Shown here piece after piece: positions 23,128-39,540 of a stretch of DNA of 64,000 nt; position 1 is the first letter of the stretch; each line of letters begins with the position of its first letter. Under the pieces are notes generated by a model. That model saw nothing but the letters and a program-made list of their open reading frames with translations, searched no databases and had not been told where the DNA came from. Source of the stretch: Apostichopus japonicus (Eukaryota; Echinodermata; Holothuroidea; Aspidochirotida; Stichopodidae); contig NC_092564.1 of NCBI RefSeq assembly GCF_037975245.1, positions 16,322,984 to 16,386,983 of the forward strand. The letters run 5' to 3'. The position numbers were made by a program, and so were the translations under genes.

Positions 23128-24046
23128 GGCTTCTTTTATCATTACAATTTCACCCCCCCCCCCCAGAGACACTGTTGTAAACAGCTAACTATATAAGGGT
23201 AAAATGGAAAATGTTTATTTATACCCAAGAAAGTCACCTTTTACGTACTCATGAAGAAAGGCACTTTAGGGTTTTTCACAAACTTGTTTTTTTTCTGCGC
23301 TGTACACTACAGGCATTCTCCTGCGATCTTCAAGTTTCTTCAGAGATATTTTCATAAATTTCGTGAATGAGATTTACAACGACTACAGTAGCCATTGGAT
23401 GATAAAATCACCTTCAAACACCAATAACCATTTTGGAACAACATATGCTAATATGCCACGCATATCTTTCAGCAATATAGCATTGTAGAATATGGTTGCT
23501 TTCTATTTAGGCCTATGTGTATAGCATATGGTATGGAATGACCCTTTAATTTTGTTGATCTTTGATCCCTACAGTCAACGAGTTGGAAATCCTAGGCATT
23601 GTTTGATGATATTATCTATTTTTAAGTTCTCTGGACGCTGCAGTTCTTCGATCATTTTTAATATTCCTTACCCATTGCCCTCCGTCGCCCCCCCCCCCCA
23701 TCCCCTCCTTGTCATGTAGATTTTATACAACGCCTTCGACGCCGCTCATACAGTGGCATTACTGAGTGGCATTACCTATTTTACTTTGCAACGGAATCCA
23801 TGACGTTCAGCATACATGGAACATGGGTTCTACATTTTTCATCCACATGTTCAAAAGTGTCAAGATCAACCCTTACTGACCATTACATAACAATTTAGAA
23901 TAAAGACGGTGCTAGTAGTAGTTACCGATTAGTATTCCGCAAGTGTTACATCTATACCGATGGTTCCGTGATTTGGGAAAGAAAATGTAACTACAGACTG
24001 GTATGTTTTCGGGTTTCGTGGCCAGGGCATCGAAGTTCGACGTAAA

Positions 24047-24069
24047 ATGGTGATCCGAACAATTTTAAG
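24047..24069 (+). CDS. NCBP2AS2: NCBP2-AS2-like coding exon 1
   Basis: A 23-nt coding stretch for MVIRTIL plus AG, ending at GTGAAA. Chosen because it reproduces the family N-terminus and fits the phase of the next exon. No other upstream ATG did so. Confidence 0.75.
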
Positions 24070-26730
24070 GTGAAAGGATGTTAACTATTTAAGATTGCCT
24101 CACCGCCATTGAGTTAGTACATGTACCTATTTTGCTACAATGCGTTGCACAGTGTAGTGGCATGTTACTTTATATAGTACATTATCTAATAATAGGGAAA
24201 AGAAACAAAATTAATTTACACTTGAAGGCACAGAATAGGAAATAAATACCCTTCAATAATTTATTTTAAACTAGAAGGACATTAGGCATTCTGATTACAT
24301 ATGTTGGTATTGAACCATCTTAACTTTACAACACAACATTGCAAAGGATAAAATAATTATGGTGCAAGGAGCACACGGCTGTTGCTTGAAGTCGACCTTG
24401 CAATAAATAAATATTGGGTATCATTCTGAGTTCTGACCGAGAAGTTTCATCAACATCATATTTTCTCTTGATTCTTTGCTTCATTAATAAGGCTTACTCA
24501 GTACAGTTCTTTTACTTGAAAACCTTGGTGTTACTGTTGTGCTTGGATTGATTTATAATTGTATCAACTCTCCCCAGCCCTGCTGTACAGGGAATAACTC
24601 ATCCAGTAATTGCATCGTAAATTGCTATACAAAATGATCTTGTTGCTTTAAAAGTGTTAATATGTGTAGCATGTTTCTACACAGTAGCAAAAGTATTCAA
24701 TGTGAGAAAAAATTTGTAGCCTTTGAACATGCTACACAAAATTTCAACATGAAATTATTCCCTAGACTCAGATTTAACTAGTTTTACAATAATGTTATTA
24801 ACGATATTATAATATTTTTGATTCTGATATTTTTTTTTTTCCATGTTCAGATATTTGGCCAACCACCCACAACTTGTGGATTCTGTAAGTGTTGTTCCAG
24901 CTGGGCTTGATCATTCAGTTTTAAGTTTCATTTAGATAGTTTAGACATTTTCTAATCTAAAAGCCATAGTCTTTCTTTACATTCAAGTTCAGTAATACAC
25001 TTAAAATCAAACTGAATGATCAATGACAAACAATGTCTTTCAGATGTTGTTTTTGTGAAATAATACTTCAACAAAGGAACAATCCTCATGTAGATAATCT
25101 GACCACTTTATTTCCCATGTGATGAATTATCTTGTGCCATCGGAGTAGGTAGATCCTTGGGTGTTGGAGCCAAGTTCATTTTGCCTCCAAGTTCATGCCC
25201 ATCCCTGGGACTGGAAATAAATCATTTGAAAATCTCTCCCTCAAACCTTATTTGTAAAGATAAATAAACATAAATTTGCCCTGGGTCACCATATTTTATC
25301 TGGAGTAGGAGAGGGGGGGGGGGGGGGTGTATGCCACCGAATCACATAAAAATGGTGCAAAAAGTTTCAACAAATTCCACAATGGAAGGACTAGTGTACT
25401 GCTGACAATTTGCTTTCTGTGATCAAATCAGATTAGCAACTACTGTGAAGGAATTGTTTCCACTGTGTTTTTTATAAGTCTGTCCAAACTACATACAACA
25501 GGTATTCCGGAGTATTCAGAAAAATGTGAGGTTCGCATACTTTCTTTGGCCAAATTTGCAAATTCAACAAGAGGCAGGAATTTGGTCATTCCATAATGAA
25601 AATGTCAAGCAATTCACTCAAAAAATGGAAAATTAAGCAGAATTTCTTTGCTGTTAATTTCCAGAGTATGCAGTAGCAAAGTGACATTTGCATACTTCAC
25701 TTCACCTGAGTGAACCCAGCAGTACAAGACTTAATTAAAAGACATTCACTTAAGGGTCAGACTAGAGAAAATTAGGGTTTCTTTGACATTTTGCTTGTAA
25801 GCAAAACATGAATGTGTGTATGATGAATGTAAACTTTCAGATGTAGGATACTTAAGAATTTTGAGAGGTTATGTGAAGATGTCTATAATGTTGCTTCTTG
25901 TATTTTAGCTTGCAGAATCACGTTTCATGCGAAGATTGGCACAGATCACTGCTTATGGAATCTTGAAAGCACAGGAAAAAGGTTTGGATAATTGCTGATA
26001 TAATTTGTAATTTATCATTAGAAACTGAATGTTAATGTTAAAAGCAGGGTATCTTACCTACAATATGTCCTTCAGGGTTTGCAAGTATTTCTTAGAATGT
26101 TGACCAAAATTTTATACCCAGATATTCCTACTGTAGTCACAAAACTCAAGAGATCCTCAAAATGCCATCCCTCCATATTAACATTCAGTGTAGGTGCGGA
26201 CCAAGTTATGTCAAAATGGAGGGTGGAGGGGGGGCTGGGTCAACAAGAAGATCATATTCCTAGATTTCCTGTAAAAACAATATAGTCACCTTATTACTAA
26301 CAGCCTTCCAGGCCAAATCATTGTTTATGACAACTTCAAGCAATTAATAGCCATATGTAGAACTAGTGCAAGGTTAGATTTGATGATGATTAACTTTTAG
26401 AATTAGTATTCTAATGCAAAACACAAAATTGAATGGTATTTTCATTAACAGGTAAGCAGTACATACTACATAGTTTAGAGTTGTGTTGTGTTCCTGTATT
26501 TATATTTCTTGTATTTCTATTTTTCTTTCACTTATTGTATAGGACACGAAGCAGTAGAGAAAGCCTCTGAATCGGAAACAATCAGAAGAATCGCCGAGCA
26601 GAAAGACACATCACAAAACAGGATAGCTTCCTTTAAGAGAACTTTTGCTGTGGAACTTCAAAAAGAAATTAAAGAGTTCCAAGAAAAAATTAAGAAAGGA
26701 GAACTTGAAGACAAACATAAACCAAAGTAG
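24047..26730 (+). CDS. NCBP2AS2: NCBP2-AS2-like conserved microprotein, 4 coding exons
   Basis: Exons 24047-24069, 24851-24884, 25909-25981 and 26543-26730 give 318 nt, 105 residues plus TAG, with all phases matching. The product begins MVIRTILRYLANHPQLVDSL and continues AESRFMRRLAQITAYGIL. Human NCBP2AS2 (about 99 residues) has the same layout: an MVLRR-type start, a short HSPQLV motif, SESRPIRRAAQLTAF, and a charged C-terminal helix. Here the C-terminal half (ASFKRTFAVELQKEI) is lysine/glutamate rich and looks helical. The human protein has been described as a mitochondrial or angiogenesis-linked microprotein, but its biochemical role is not settled. No other family gives this match. The identification rests on motif order, not a search. 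Confidence 0.82.
24851..24884 (+). CDS. NCBP2AS2: NCBP2-AS2-like coding exon 2
   Basis: A 34-nt exon for RYLANHPQLVDS, between a T-rich acceptor ending TTCAG and donor GTAAGT. Confidence 0.85.
25909..25981 (+). CDS. NCBP2AS2: NCBP2-AS2-like coding exon 3
   Basis: Encodes LAESRFMRRLAQITAYGIL followed by KAQEK, the best conserved part of the family. Acceptor TTTTAG, donor GTTTGG (weak). Confidence 0.87.
26543..26730 (+). CDS. NCBP2AS2: NCBP2-AS2-like coding exon 4 with stop codon
   Basis: Encodes GHEAVEKASESETIRRIAEQ and a charged helical tail ending KHKPK, then TAG. Acceptor TGTATAG. Confidence 0.87.
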
Positions 26731-26816
26731 AGGATACATTTGTGTCAGGGAGATTGTTTTTTTTTTACACTGATTGTGGCAGGCAATATGCCACATTAAT
26801 GAAAAGTGGCATCAGA

Positions 26817-26822
26817 AATAAA
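26817..26822 (+). terminator. Candidate poly(A) signal of the NCBP2-AS2-like gene
   Basis: AATAAA 87 nt after the stop codon. Confidence 0.6.
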
Positions 26823-27442
26823 CACACTGACATAGAGCTTTCATAAGATATAATAAATTATCACCATTAAAGAGAGATGCTCAGAGAAATGTGTTGCCTT
26901 AAAGGACAAGGGAAATCCAAACAGCAAAATGCAATTTGCATCAGAGAAGCTTGTCATGACCAACTGCCCACAACAGTTAAGAAAGATCTTAAGGGGGGGG
27001 GGGGGGATATGGGTGGGTTTCATGCTTTAAAAGGCATATAAGGGGCATCTATTTTGTCTGATGTCATAGTCGTAGCATTAATTGTGAATTCAGGTGTGTC
27101 AAAAGTTATTGTTAATGACATGACAATATGTTTGTGGCCTTTATGCTGAGACAAACCCAGTCTAAAATCGTGCACTACCCCATCAGAATAAATAAAGCTC
27201 AGCAGCTACACTAAAGTGGTGACAGGTGTTCAGTGTAACACCAACTGTAGGTTAGGTAGCACTTTTCATAGCAAGATATACATTGACAGTCGCTTACATC
27301 AGGATTCAAACATAGTAGCATCTACAATAGAGCCAACCGCTGAACAGTTGCAAAATGTTAAGCTCCCTATTTTTGTGACAAGTAGGTTGGCAGGTCTGAG
27401 ATAGTCCAAGTAGGCAACAAAATTGGGTGCTAGTAATGTTCT

Positions 27443-27551
27443 TTTGGGATAGATGGTGGTGCATAACACTTCTGTTACACCTCATTCGACACTAGGTCAG
27501 ATAACTGGCATGAGACGTTTCTTTGTGCGCGAGTCTTCACACCCTACAAGG
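27443..27551 (+). mobile_element. Fragment of the CGAGTCTTCACACC element (copy 3)
   Basis: The right-hand 110 bp of the MITE described at 51575-52242. Shared blocks include GATGGTGGTG, TCTGTTACACCTCATTC, ACTAGGTCAGAT and GAGTCTTCACACCCT. The left part is missing. Confidence 0.85.
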
Positions 27552-28578
27552 CTAAATTAATAACGCCTCTGTGCAGGATGTCCTTTTTTATGTCATGTAA
27601 ATAACAGAGCATCATTGAGATGACATTCAACACCAGTTTTTCTTAATAAATTTGCAATGAATTGTTAACCCGCATTTGAGGCAATATTTTCTGATTGTTT
27701 TGTGTTGCATTTGACGAACTAACGTAATGGCCTGTGTTAACTACACATAGTGCAGTCACATTAATGATGAACCTCAGTAGTTTAAAGGGTCACTTCTCAA
27801 AAATCAAAATGTTTATAGAACCTGGACTGATGGCAATGTATTTGAATGGTCTACATATCAAGATTAGTTTTGTGTCCTCAGCCAATTAACATTGAGCACC
27901 TAATGATTTTCTAGGACACTTTGGCAATACTGATCTTTTGTTAGTTTAAATGATAATGCAGATTGCATTGAATAAATTCACTACATAGTAATATGAAATT
28001 TTCACATCAGTCGATAACAAATAACAGCTCTCTTGAGCCAGCCCTAATTTGTATGCAGGAAATTTGCTCTTTGAAAATGATTTAGTTCTATCTCAGCAGC
28101 CTCTTTGACATTTCTTTTGGGTTTACCATAAAGTTATTTGCATGTTGGGTTGTGATCTTGCATAATTCTGACCAATGAATGATGTATTCACAGGTTATTG
28201 ATTCTACCTCTAAAGGTTTTATTTCACTCCTAATTAGAATGCTATTCATGTTCAAGTTTCCCAACATTTGATAAGATGTACTTAGTCTTGTCTGCAAGGT
28301 TTATCCCTTATTTGGTTTTGGTACAGATTGTGATTTCATGCAATTTGTCTCTCCCTTTCAGTTGAGAATGATACCAACTGCTGACCAGTCGTAAACCCTG
28401 CTTTAAAGCAAACTTTGAGGTTCAGTATTAGCCTGCTGGCATAACCTTTTATGAAGGGGGGGGGGGGGACTTCCTATTTTCATTTCTTTCTTTTTTGCCT
28501 TGAATCTTGGAAATTCCACACAGAGCAAAGATATATAGTCTTGAGAAACAAAAAAGGAAGAAAAACTACAATATTATT

Positions 28579-28594
28579 TTTATTGGCTTTTATT
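28579..28594 (-). terminator. Poly(A) signals of RPL23
   Basis: Two AATAAA hexamers on the gene strand, about 35-47 nt after the stop codon. This gives the short 3' UTR usual for ribosomal protein genes. Confidence 0.75.
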
Positions 28595-28625
28595 TTGTTT
28601 TCCTTAATTAAACCACATCACTGAT

Positions 28626-33157
<4,532 letters not shown>

Positions 33158-33171
33158 GATTGATATTTGGT

Positions 33172-33178
33172 AAAAGAG
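33172..33178 (-). promoter_or_regulatory. Possible 5' TOP start of RPL23
   Basis: On the gene strand CTCTTTT lies about 15-21 nt before the ATG. Ribosomal protein mRNAs start with C followed by pyrimidines, so transcription may start at about 33178, giving a 5' UTR of about 20 nt. This is inferred from position and composition only. Confidence 0.4.
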
Positions 33179-34784
33179 AATGATAGATGGCGCTATTTCG
33201 TAATATCAAAGATGGTAATATATACACTTTGTTCGGAAAATAACGCCTTCTGACTTTTCAGTGAAAACATGGCAGCTTACTCTTTGATATAGCTTAAGTA
33301 AAAATTAATTGCAGATGAGTTCAAGCGAAATTCGTCCTTCCCCTTTCCAACACCTTTACATGCCTTCTCCTCCTTAACTATCGACCCTAAACCATTCATG
33401 GCCCCTTCCCAAATTCCCTTCTCATTTTTATCTCGCACCCGCTACACGTGACCAGCATATACCCGAACCAATCCCTGTCCCCTTACCCCGCCCCTTCCCG
33501 AAACAGACGTCTTCCCAAATCCCCCCCCCCCCCCCTCAAATGTAAGATGTCTTGACCACTTTCGAAGCAATATCTACATGTCATTGACATAAGCACGTTG
33601 ATGTTCCTCTCGAACTAATTATTATAATAATTTACTACCAAATACTCAGACATGCATGGGCTAAATAAACATACTTAAATTTCATTGCATTCTCGCGATT
33701 TGCCTTACATAATTATGTTCTGAACATCCTGGTGAATTTTCCAAGAGATGCCTATATGGAGTTATAGAGATATATTGTTCACTACCATAAGTGAGCTTGA
33801 AGAAAATCATAGTTTTACACTGCCTGCTAAAATGCCTTGCTTTTCATTATTTGTTCACATTAATCATTGTTTTGATCATGGATCGATCGGTGTTCGAAGG
33901 TAAATGAAAAGTTAGTAATGTTTACTTCTCATCAAATTTAATTTACAATAAATTAATATCTGTAGAGTGTTCACGTATTGAGATGCTTCCCTATTTTGAA
34001 GACGGAAATTGAATGTAAATTTTAAAGAAGACAAAAAATAAAGGGGGCGGGGGAAAAGAAATTTGTCAAGGTGCTTCTATATGACATCAAGTCTGTTTGC
34101 TTCAAGTTCTGTTTGGGTTCAAATCGTGTCAGCTTCAAATGCCGTTTATCTAGAAAAATACATATAGGAATTGCATGCAAACTTCAACAGGATGCTAGGA
34201 ATATTTTTCAGGCTTTCATCGATCAAAAATAACTTTCCTCCGATTACGGCTGTTATATCCTCTTGGCTCTAATCCGTACTAATTATAATTATGTGAAGAA
34301 ATATCTTTATTTGGACGACTTTAAGTCGTCAGGGCAACCGTTACATGCAAACATGTCGGTAGTACACGTTAATTCATTGTAGCATTACTCAACAACATAA
34401 GAAAACTCCAATTCCGTGTATCCCCGTAAACTTCATGCGGGTAAGTGTGGTGTGTGTACATTTTCCTTCCTGTGGGATACACGTCACCTCTGCTACATCC
34501 ACCGCCGTTACAATTTGTTGCTGTTGCCAGACACAATGCCACGGACGTGGTAATACCATGACCCCCTTATTTCCTGTCATCGTCCACATCAATGGCATTA
34601 TCGAATGCCACCCGGCCCCTGGCTACCTAAACACAAAATATTTGGTTATCGTATCTGGAGAAACACTGTCTTTGTTTTTCACCATCTTCGATTCCGAACT
34701 TCCCACTCAGTTCTTCGTTGTAAGTACTGTAACATTTCGGCAGTTTGTGGTATAATTCTTAATTATTTGATCACGTATAATATA

Positions 34785-34860
34785 TAAATATATAGATATA
34801 TATGTAAATATATAAATATATATAATATATAAATATAATATATATATATATGTGTGTATA
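34785..34860. repeat. AT-rich simple repeat
   Basis: Interrupted TATAAATA/TATATA blocks ending in TGTGTGTATA. Confidence 0.9.
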
Positions 34861-36070
34861 CATGCACTTATTATGTTCTCTGCACTCTATTCAGATGCAG
34901 TTCATTTAATACTATAGTATTTCATAAGATGAGCAATACACCATACAGTGACGTACCGTATCCGTGCTATGGGACCTACAGAGAGAAAGCATGTGCAAAG
35001 CAAAGAAGGTGCTTAATGTAATATTTTCGTGTTGCTGTTTTTTATTGTTTTTTGTTTGTTTTTCTCTTTGAAGAAAATTCGTTAACGTTTTTCTTGATAT
35101 CGTTTAGAGACGAATATATTATTCTCTTAAGAAAAGCAATATTAATTTCTGATAGAATCATACCGTATATAACGTACTATTCACCCTCCACCAACCTATC
35201 CCTCACGCACCGTCCCTCCAATCAGATCACATACGAAGACATTGGCTCAGTACATAATGGGGTTCGAGCCAAAGATTAATCCGCAGTGACTCTGTGGGCT
35301 GTGTTCCAACTGAACTATCCATTCACCCACTTTAACCTTGCATATAGAATAAACACAAGAAATAGGACAGTGTCTTCATGTAGCTGATATAGTCCAGTGG
35401 TGTTCAAAGTGTGTGTGGGGGGGGGGGGGTGACCCTTTTCAGAGTCCCTAGAACTTTTTGCAAGGTCACGAGAAAATCGGATGAAAACGAAGTCGATATT
35501 TTCTGAAAAACCTTGAACATAGATAACTTCAAAAGTGGCAAACTATAACATCATGTTGCAACTAATTAAGCAACCTTGATCATACGAAGATTTCTCAAAG
35601 GGAAGGGAGATTCTTCCCCTGGCCTAAGCATCCGTCACTTGATGATCGGCAAGCCAATAAAACACAAAAGAGAAAAAAAACAGAAAACATCTGCAAAGTC
35701 AATCCAGATGTATAAAATGTTCATTGATTCATATTATTTGGAGAGAGTACACATTTTGTAATATCATCACATCAAATAACTACGGTTGATTTTTGTTACT
35801 ATTTTACAGTGAAAGATATACAAAAAGGAATGTCTCACAATAATTGCAAAACAGTATTGATTTTTGATGAAATGATAGTGATGAAAATAATATGTTGATA
35901 AAATTGTGATCTTTCTAAGAATATCTGCACGAATTAGCCATGCATGCAAAGATGATTAAGAATGTCAAACTAAATATTGCTATTTTCATCTCGTAATATC
36001 CTTGTTTAATTGCTGATACATGATTCAAACCTATAGAAAATCTAACCGATCAACGGGCAACAAAAAAAAG

Positions 36071-36120
36071 GAGAAAAAGAAGAAGAAGAAAAAGAAGAAG
36101 AAGAAGAAGAAGAAGAAGGG
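36071..36120 (+). repeat. (AAG)n microsatellite
   Basis: GAGAAAAAGAAGAAG repeated for about 50 bp. It creates lysine-rich, or on the other strand serine/phenylalanine-rich, artefact frames. Confidence 0.95.
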
Positions 36121-37852
36121 AAAAAGGACACAAATGAACACCTGCGACATGAACTCCAGATGTAATCTGATACGGGCCCCTCGATGGGATCCAGGGCAGA
36201 TGTAGACATTTCGGTTGGTCGGCTGGAGAGGGTAAAACACTGCAGAGCGAAAGTTTTATCGATTGCATTAAACATGTTAGAGAATAATTTAAATATAAAC
36301 TGCTTGGAGATATTGGACAATGACAAAGAAAATGTTAGAAAGACCAAACGTGTTTTTTTTTTGGAAATATAAATCTGAATAAAAAACCCGCAGGGGCTTC
36401 GAAATACGCTCAAATGAAATTGGAATCTCTAGAATATGTATTTCTGTGTTAAGTTCAAATATCTCCTATAGAGAACTTTATGAACACACTTCATCTTGTT
36501 CCTGCCTGGGAATACCTTCCCCCGAAATTGAATTCCTCTTACTGGCATTTGCTTTTGTCTTTAATGTCTCTACGGGAGAACAAGAAATATCTCGAAATCT
36601 AACAACTTCAGGGGGTCCCCCCTCCTTGGACCCCTACCAGTACTTTGAAATAAATTCCATAGACAGTGAATCTCTCTCCCTCTCTCTCTCACATGCATTG
36701 TGTGCTTCAAACTTGCTACGAGAAAACAAGTAATATCTGAAAACGCTTGAGTTCGAAATCCGATAAAAAGGAGAACAAGAACTAAATCAAAGTTCTAAAG
36801 CTTCTGTGGGCCCTGCACTCCCAACCAATCACAGGCTGCATTTGTAATCATAAAGAAAGCAGTTTGCCGTTTTATGTTATTTTTCGAAGGGTTGTTGAGC
36901 TAGTCACCGCAACGCGGTCTAGAAATCAATCAACATCCCTCTTCAAAAATGGTGAATGTACGATTATTTGAAATCATATTTTGGTACAAATGAATATATA
37001 TATATTCATAAATTAAACTTTGGTTCACCGATGAATCGTAGGATGGGCGAAGGTGTAGAACGTGTTCCCTATCTACCAAAATAATATCCCCGTAATGTGC
37101 AATTTGCAGGTGCGCTTTTGCACTTCAAAAAATATTTCCCTTCCCCCTCAGAAACTATTCCGCCACTGCTAATAACTGCTTCTGATTTTCATGCATGGGT
37201 CAGGTCGAAAAAGGGTGGGTGGGATGGGGGGGGGGGTGACACTCCCACCCACCCCCAGTTAATTGTTATGTATTGATTTTAGTGTGGAAAAATTTATTCA
37301 AAACATTTTACTGAAATGTTTGATTGACATGCTATTTGTTAAAACCATTTATCGATGATTTATTATTCGTGATCTGATCCTCCAAGTGATATCCAAGTGT
37401 AAATAATACAATTAAGTGACTTAATGAGAGGACATGGCTAAAGAGGCATTATATTAAAATACTCTCTACATCTAGTTTACTCACGAATTGACCATTTAAT
37501 ATAAAAATCTTTAACAATACTTTGGTTACAGTATACTTATAACCTTCGAGATCCTTATCTCTCGTGGTCACTGAAAAGTGACATTATTCACGCTCATGGA
37601 AAGTACTCATTAAAAAAGTACAAAATGTCAATAAATCCACAAAGGTAAAAAAAAACAGAAGGAGAAGAACATGTGGCTGTTTTTCTTTTATTCCTTTCCA
37701 GATGCAGCACATGTACGCCGTGAGTAATGTCAGTAACCTTTCCGGCATGACAAGCAGACTGTAGTTCGAGTATAAACCGACATGGGCGTTTATGGTGGGC
37801 GTATCCGGGCGGAGGAGATCCATGGACACACGATGTATATGCAGCCTATGTA

Positions 37853-38079
37853 TTTTAGATCCTCCTGAAAGCAGGAACTTGTGAAGAAGCCTCATTGGTT
37901 TATTGAAGCCGCAAGCTGACCGAAGTTAGTCTCTTAGATTCATATTTAACGTCCATGATCATGAATTGTCAATTGTCAACAACTCTGTAACTGGACGAAA
38001 TACATTAATCTCGGAGTGACTCGAACTGGAGACCTTATGATTGGAAGGCACCGGCGTTAACCACTGAGCTAACACTCCT
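37853..38079 (-). mobile_element. tRNA-derived SINE, family A, copy 3 (inverted)
   Basis: Reads in reverse as the tRNA-like head AGCTCAGTGGTTAACGCCGG, a degraded B box, GGACGTTAAATATGAATCTA, GGTCAGCTTGCGGC, and AGTTCCTGCTTTCAGGAGGA. It is closest to copy 2; both share ATGAATCTAAGAGACT. Confidence 0.9.
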
Positions 38080-38618
38080 TAACACCCCTGTATATGTTAT
38101 ATAAGTGTACATGTATGTACGTGAATAAGTCATATAGCTACATGTGGAAGAGGGTCACGGGTGGGGATGAGGAGAATACACGGTGAGGGGAACAACGGGG
38201 TGGTCTCGGTGAGCGAACAGGCGTCGGTTTCCATATAGGCTATGATATGTGGCATGAGTATATTCAACTGTCTTTTACATTTGCGTGGGTACTAAAAGTT
38301 ATATTTGACAATAAGGAGGCTATGACGTATCTCCTAAATTATAGGGGGTGGGGGTGGGGGTGTTGGGGAATGGGATGGGGAAAGTGCCGTTCCGTCACCG
38401 CAGGACACCTTTATCATGCCAGCAGGGCCTACAGAGATATTAAAGCTGATTATTCCGAGACCCCGCGTAGAGCGTTGGCCGGCGTTTTTGGCCCAGAGTA
38501 AAATATAACAGATTAGACTGGGGCACGAAGGCAACCTGGGCCCATCCGTCAATTAACGTTCATAGTCTGCCCTTTGCTCTAGCTCAATCCACAAAGGGCT
38601 TGAGATGATCATAATCAG

Positions 38619-39400
38619 GGGTACATGCAGTACCGTTATTGGCGGATCAGGGGTTCATGCATTACCGTTATTGGCGGACCAGGGGTATATGCAGTACCGT
38701 TATTGGCAGTGGCGTCGCCAAGGGGGGCCGGGGGGGGCACGTGCCCCCTGGAAAACCTAGTGCCCCCGAGTGCCCCCATCTGAGATTTGGGTTGGTAAAA
38801 AAATATATATATATTTTGTTATATTCAACTCCCATCATCTGAGTTGGTTTTTCATAAGGACAAAGAAGCACAGTAATTCGTATTTTCTTCAAATGGGCTC
38901 ATGAAAAAGTTTATCCTTGACCGTCGGGTATCGAAGTCGTAACCCGCCCTATCTTAATAGATAATGGGAGGGAACGAGAAGGACAAGAAAGGAGTCGGGG
39001 GTCATGCACACATTAATTCAACAAATGTAGGTTCTATTGATAGGGTTAGGCATAATATCGACAGCATGTGGTTCATATCCTCTGCAAAATTCTGCGCGTT
39101 GTTAAAATCATTACCTCAAAAATAGCAATTTCTGGAGATATCTTCAGATCGAATTTAGCATCAAATGTGGCACCATTTTGCATCTGGCCCATCCTCCGTA
39201 TGCGAAAATTTTCCAAAGGGGAGGGGGCACCCCTCCCCTTACACCCCTCCCCTTACACCCCTCCCACAGGACGGCGATCCGTATCCACCTAAGTTCCCCC
39301 CATCAAATGCTGGTGCCCCCCTGTGCCCCCCAGACTGAAAAGTCCGGTGACGCCACTGGTTATTGGCGGATCAGGGGTATATGCAGTACCGTTATGGGTT
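38619..39400. repeat. 32-bp minisatellite split by a transposon
   Basis: Units of about 32 bp (TACCGTTATTGGCGGATCAG, then GGG-TATATGCAG) occur about three times at 38619-38706 and resume at 39359-39400. The intervening DNA is a hAT-like MITE. Confidence 0.9.
38707..39358. mobile_element. hAT-like MITE with perfect 8-bp target duplication
   Basis: Begins CAGTGGCGTCGCCA and ends GTGACGCCACTG. It is flanked on both sides by the identical 8-mer gttattgg (38699-38706 and 39359-39366). Length is 652 bp. GC-rich GGGGGG/CCCCCC blocks sit just inside each end. No transposase is encoded. It is related at its ends to the element at 2565-3116. Confidence 0.93.
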
Positions 39401-39507
39401 GTTCGCTCTTTTCGAATCATTGTGCACATAGGTGGTAGGCCTATTAATATCAGGCACTGACTGTGGTTCAAGCCAAAGAGTCATTTGTGGATCCTATATC
39501 AAATCAT

Positions 39508-39540
39508 GGAGGTAAAACCATGGAGGTACCTCCATGATCA
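39508..39540. repeat. Short inverted repeat
   Basis: ATCATGGAGGT is followed after about 14 nt by its complement ACCTCCATGAT, which could form a small hairpin. Confidence 0.7.

Larger units (their letters stand above)
33179..37852. other. Intergenic stretch upstream of RPL23
   Basis: No recognisable coding exon. It holds a long C run near 33520, AT-rich repeats at about 34785-34860, a tRNA-like relic on the minus strand near 35240-35330 (GGATAGTTCAGTTGG and GGCTCGAACCCC), a G run near 35415, an AAG microsatellite and a G run near 37225. A plus frame of 106 codons at 34435-34755 has no family resemblance. Confidence 0.6.

Noticed and set aside
26380-26460. Box C/D snoRNA in the NCBP2-AS2-like intron
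   Set aside because: An ATGATGA box is present, but I found no matching CTGA box and terminal stem.
34435-34755. 106-codon plus frame with many cysteines
   Set aside because: It matches no family I know, overlaps an equal frame on the other strand, and has no convincing splice partner. Possibly chance.
36042-36413. Serine/phenylalanine-rich minus frame of 123 codons
   Set aside because: Most of its length is the translation of an AAG microsatellite.
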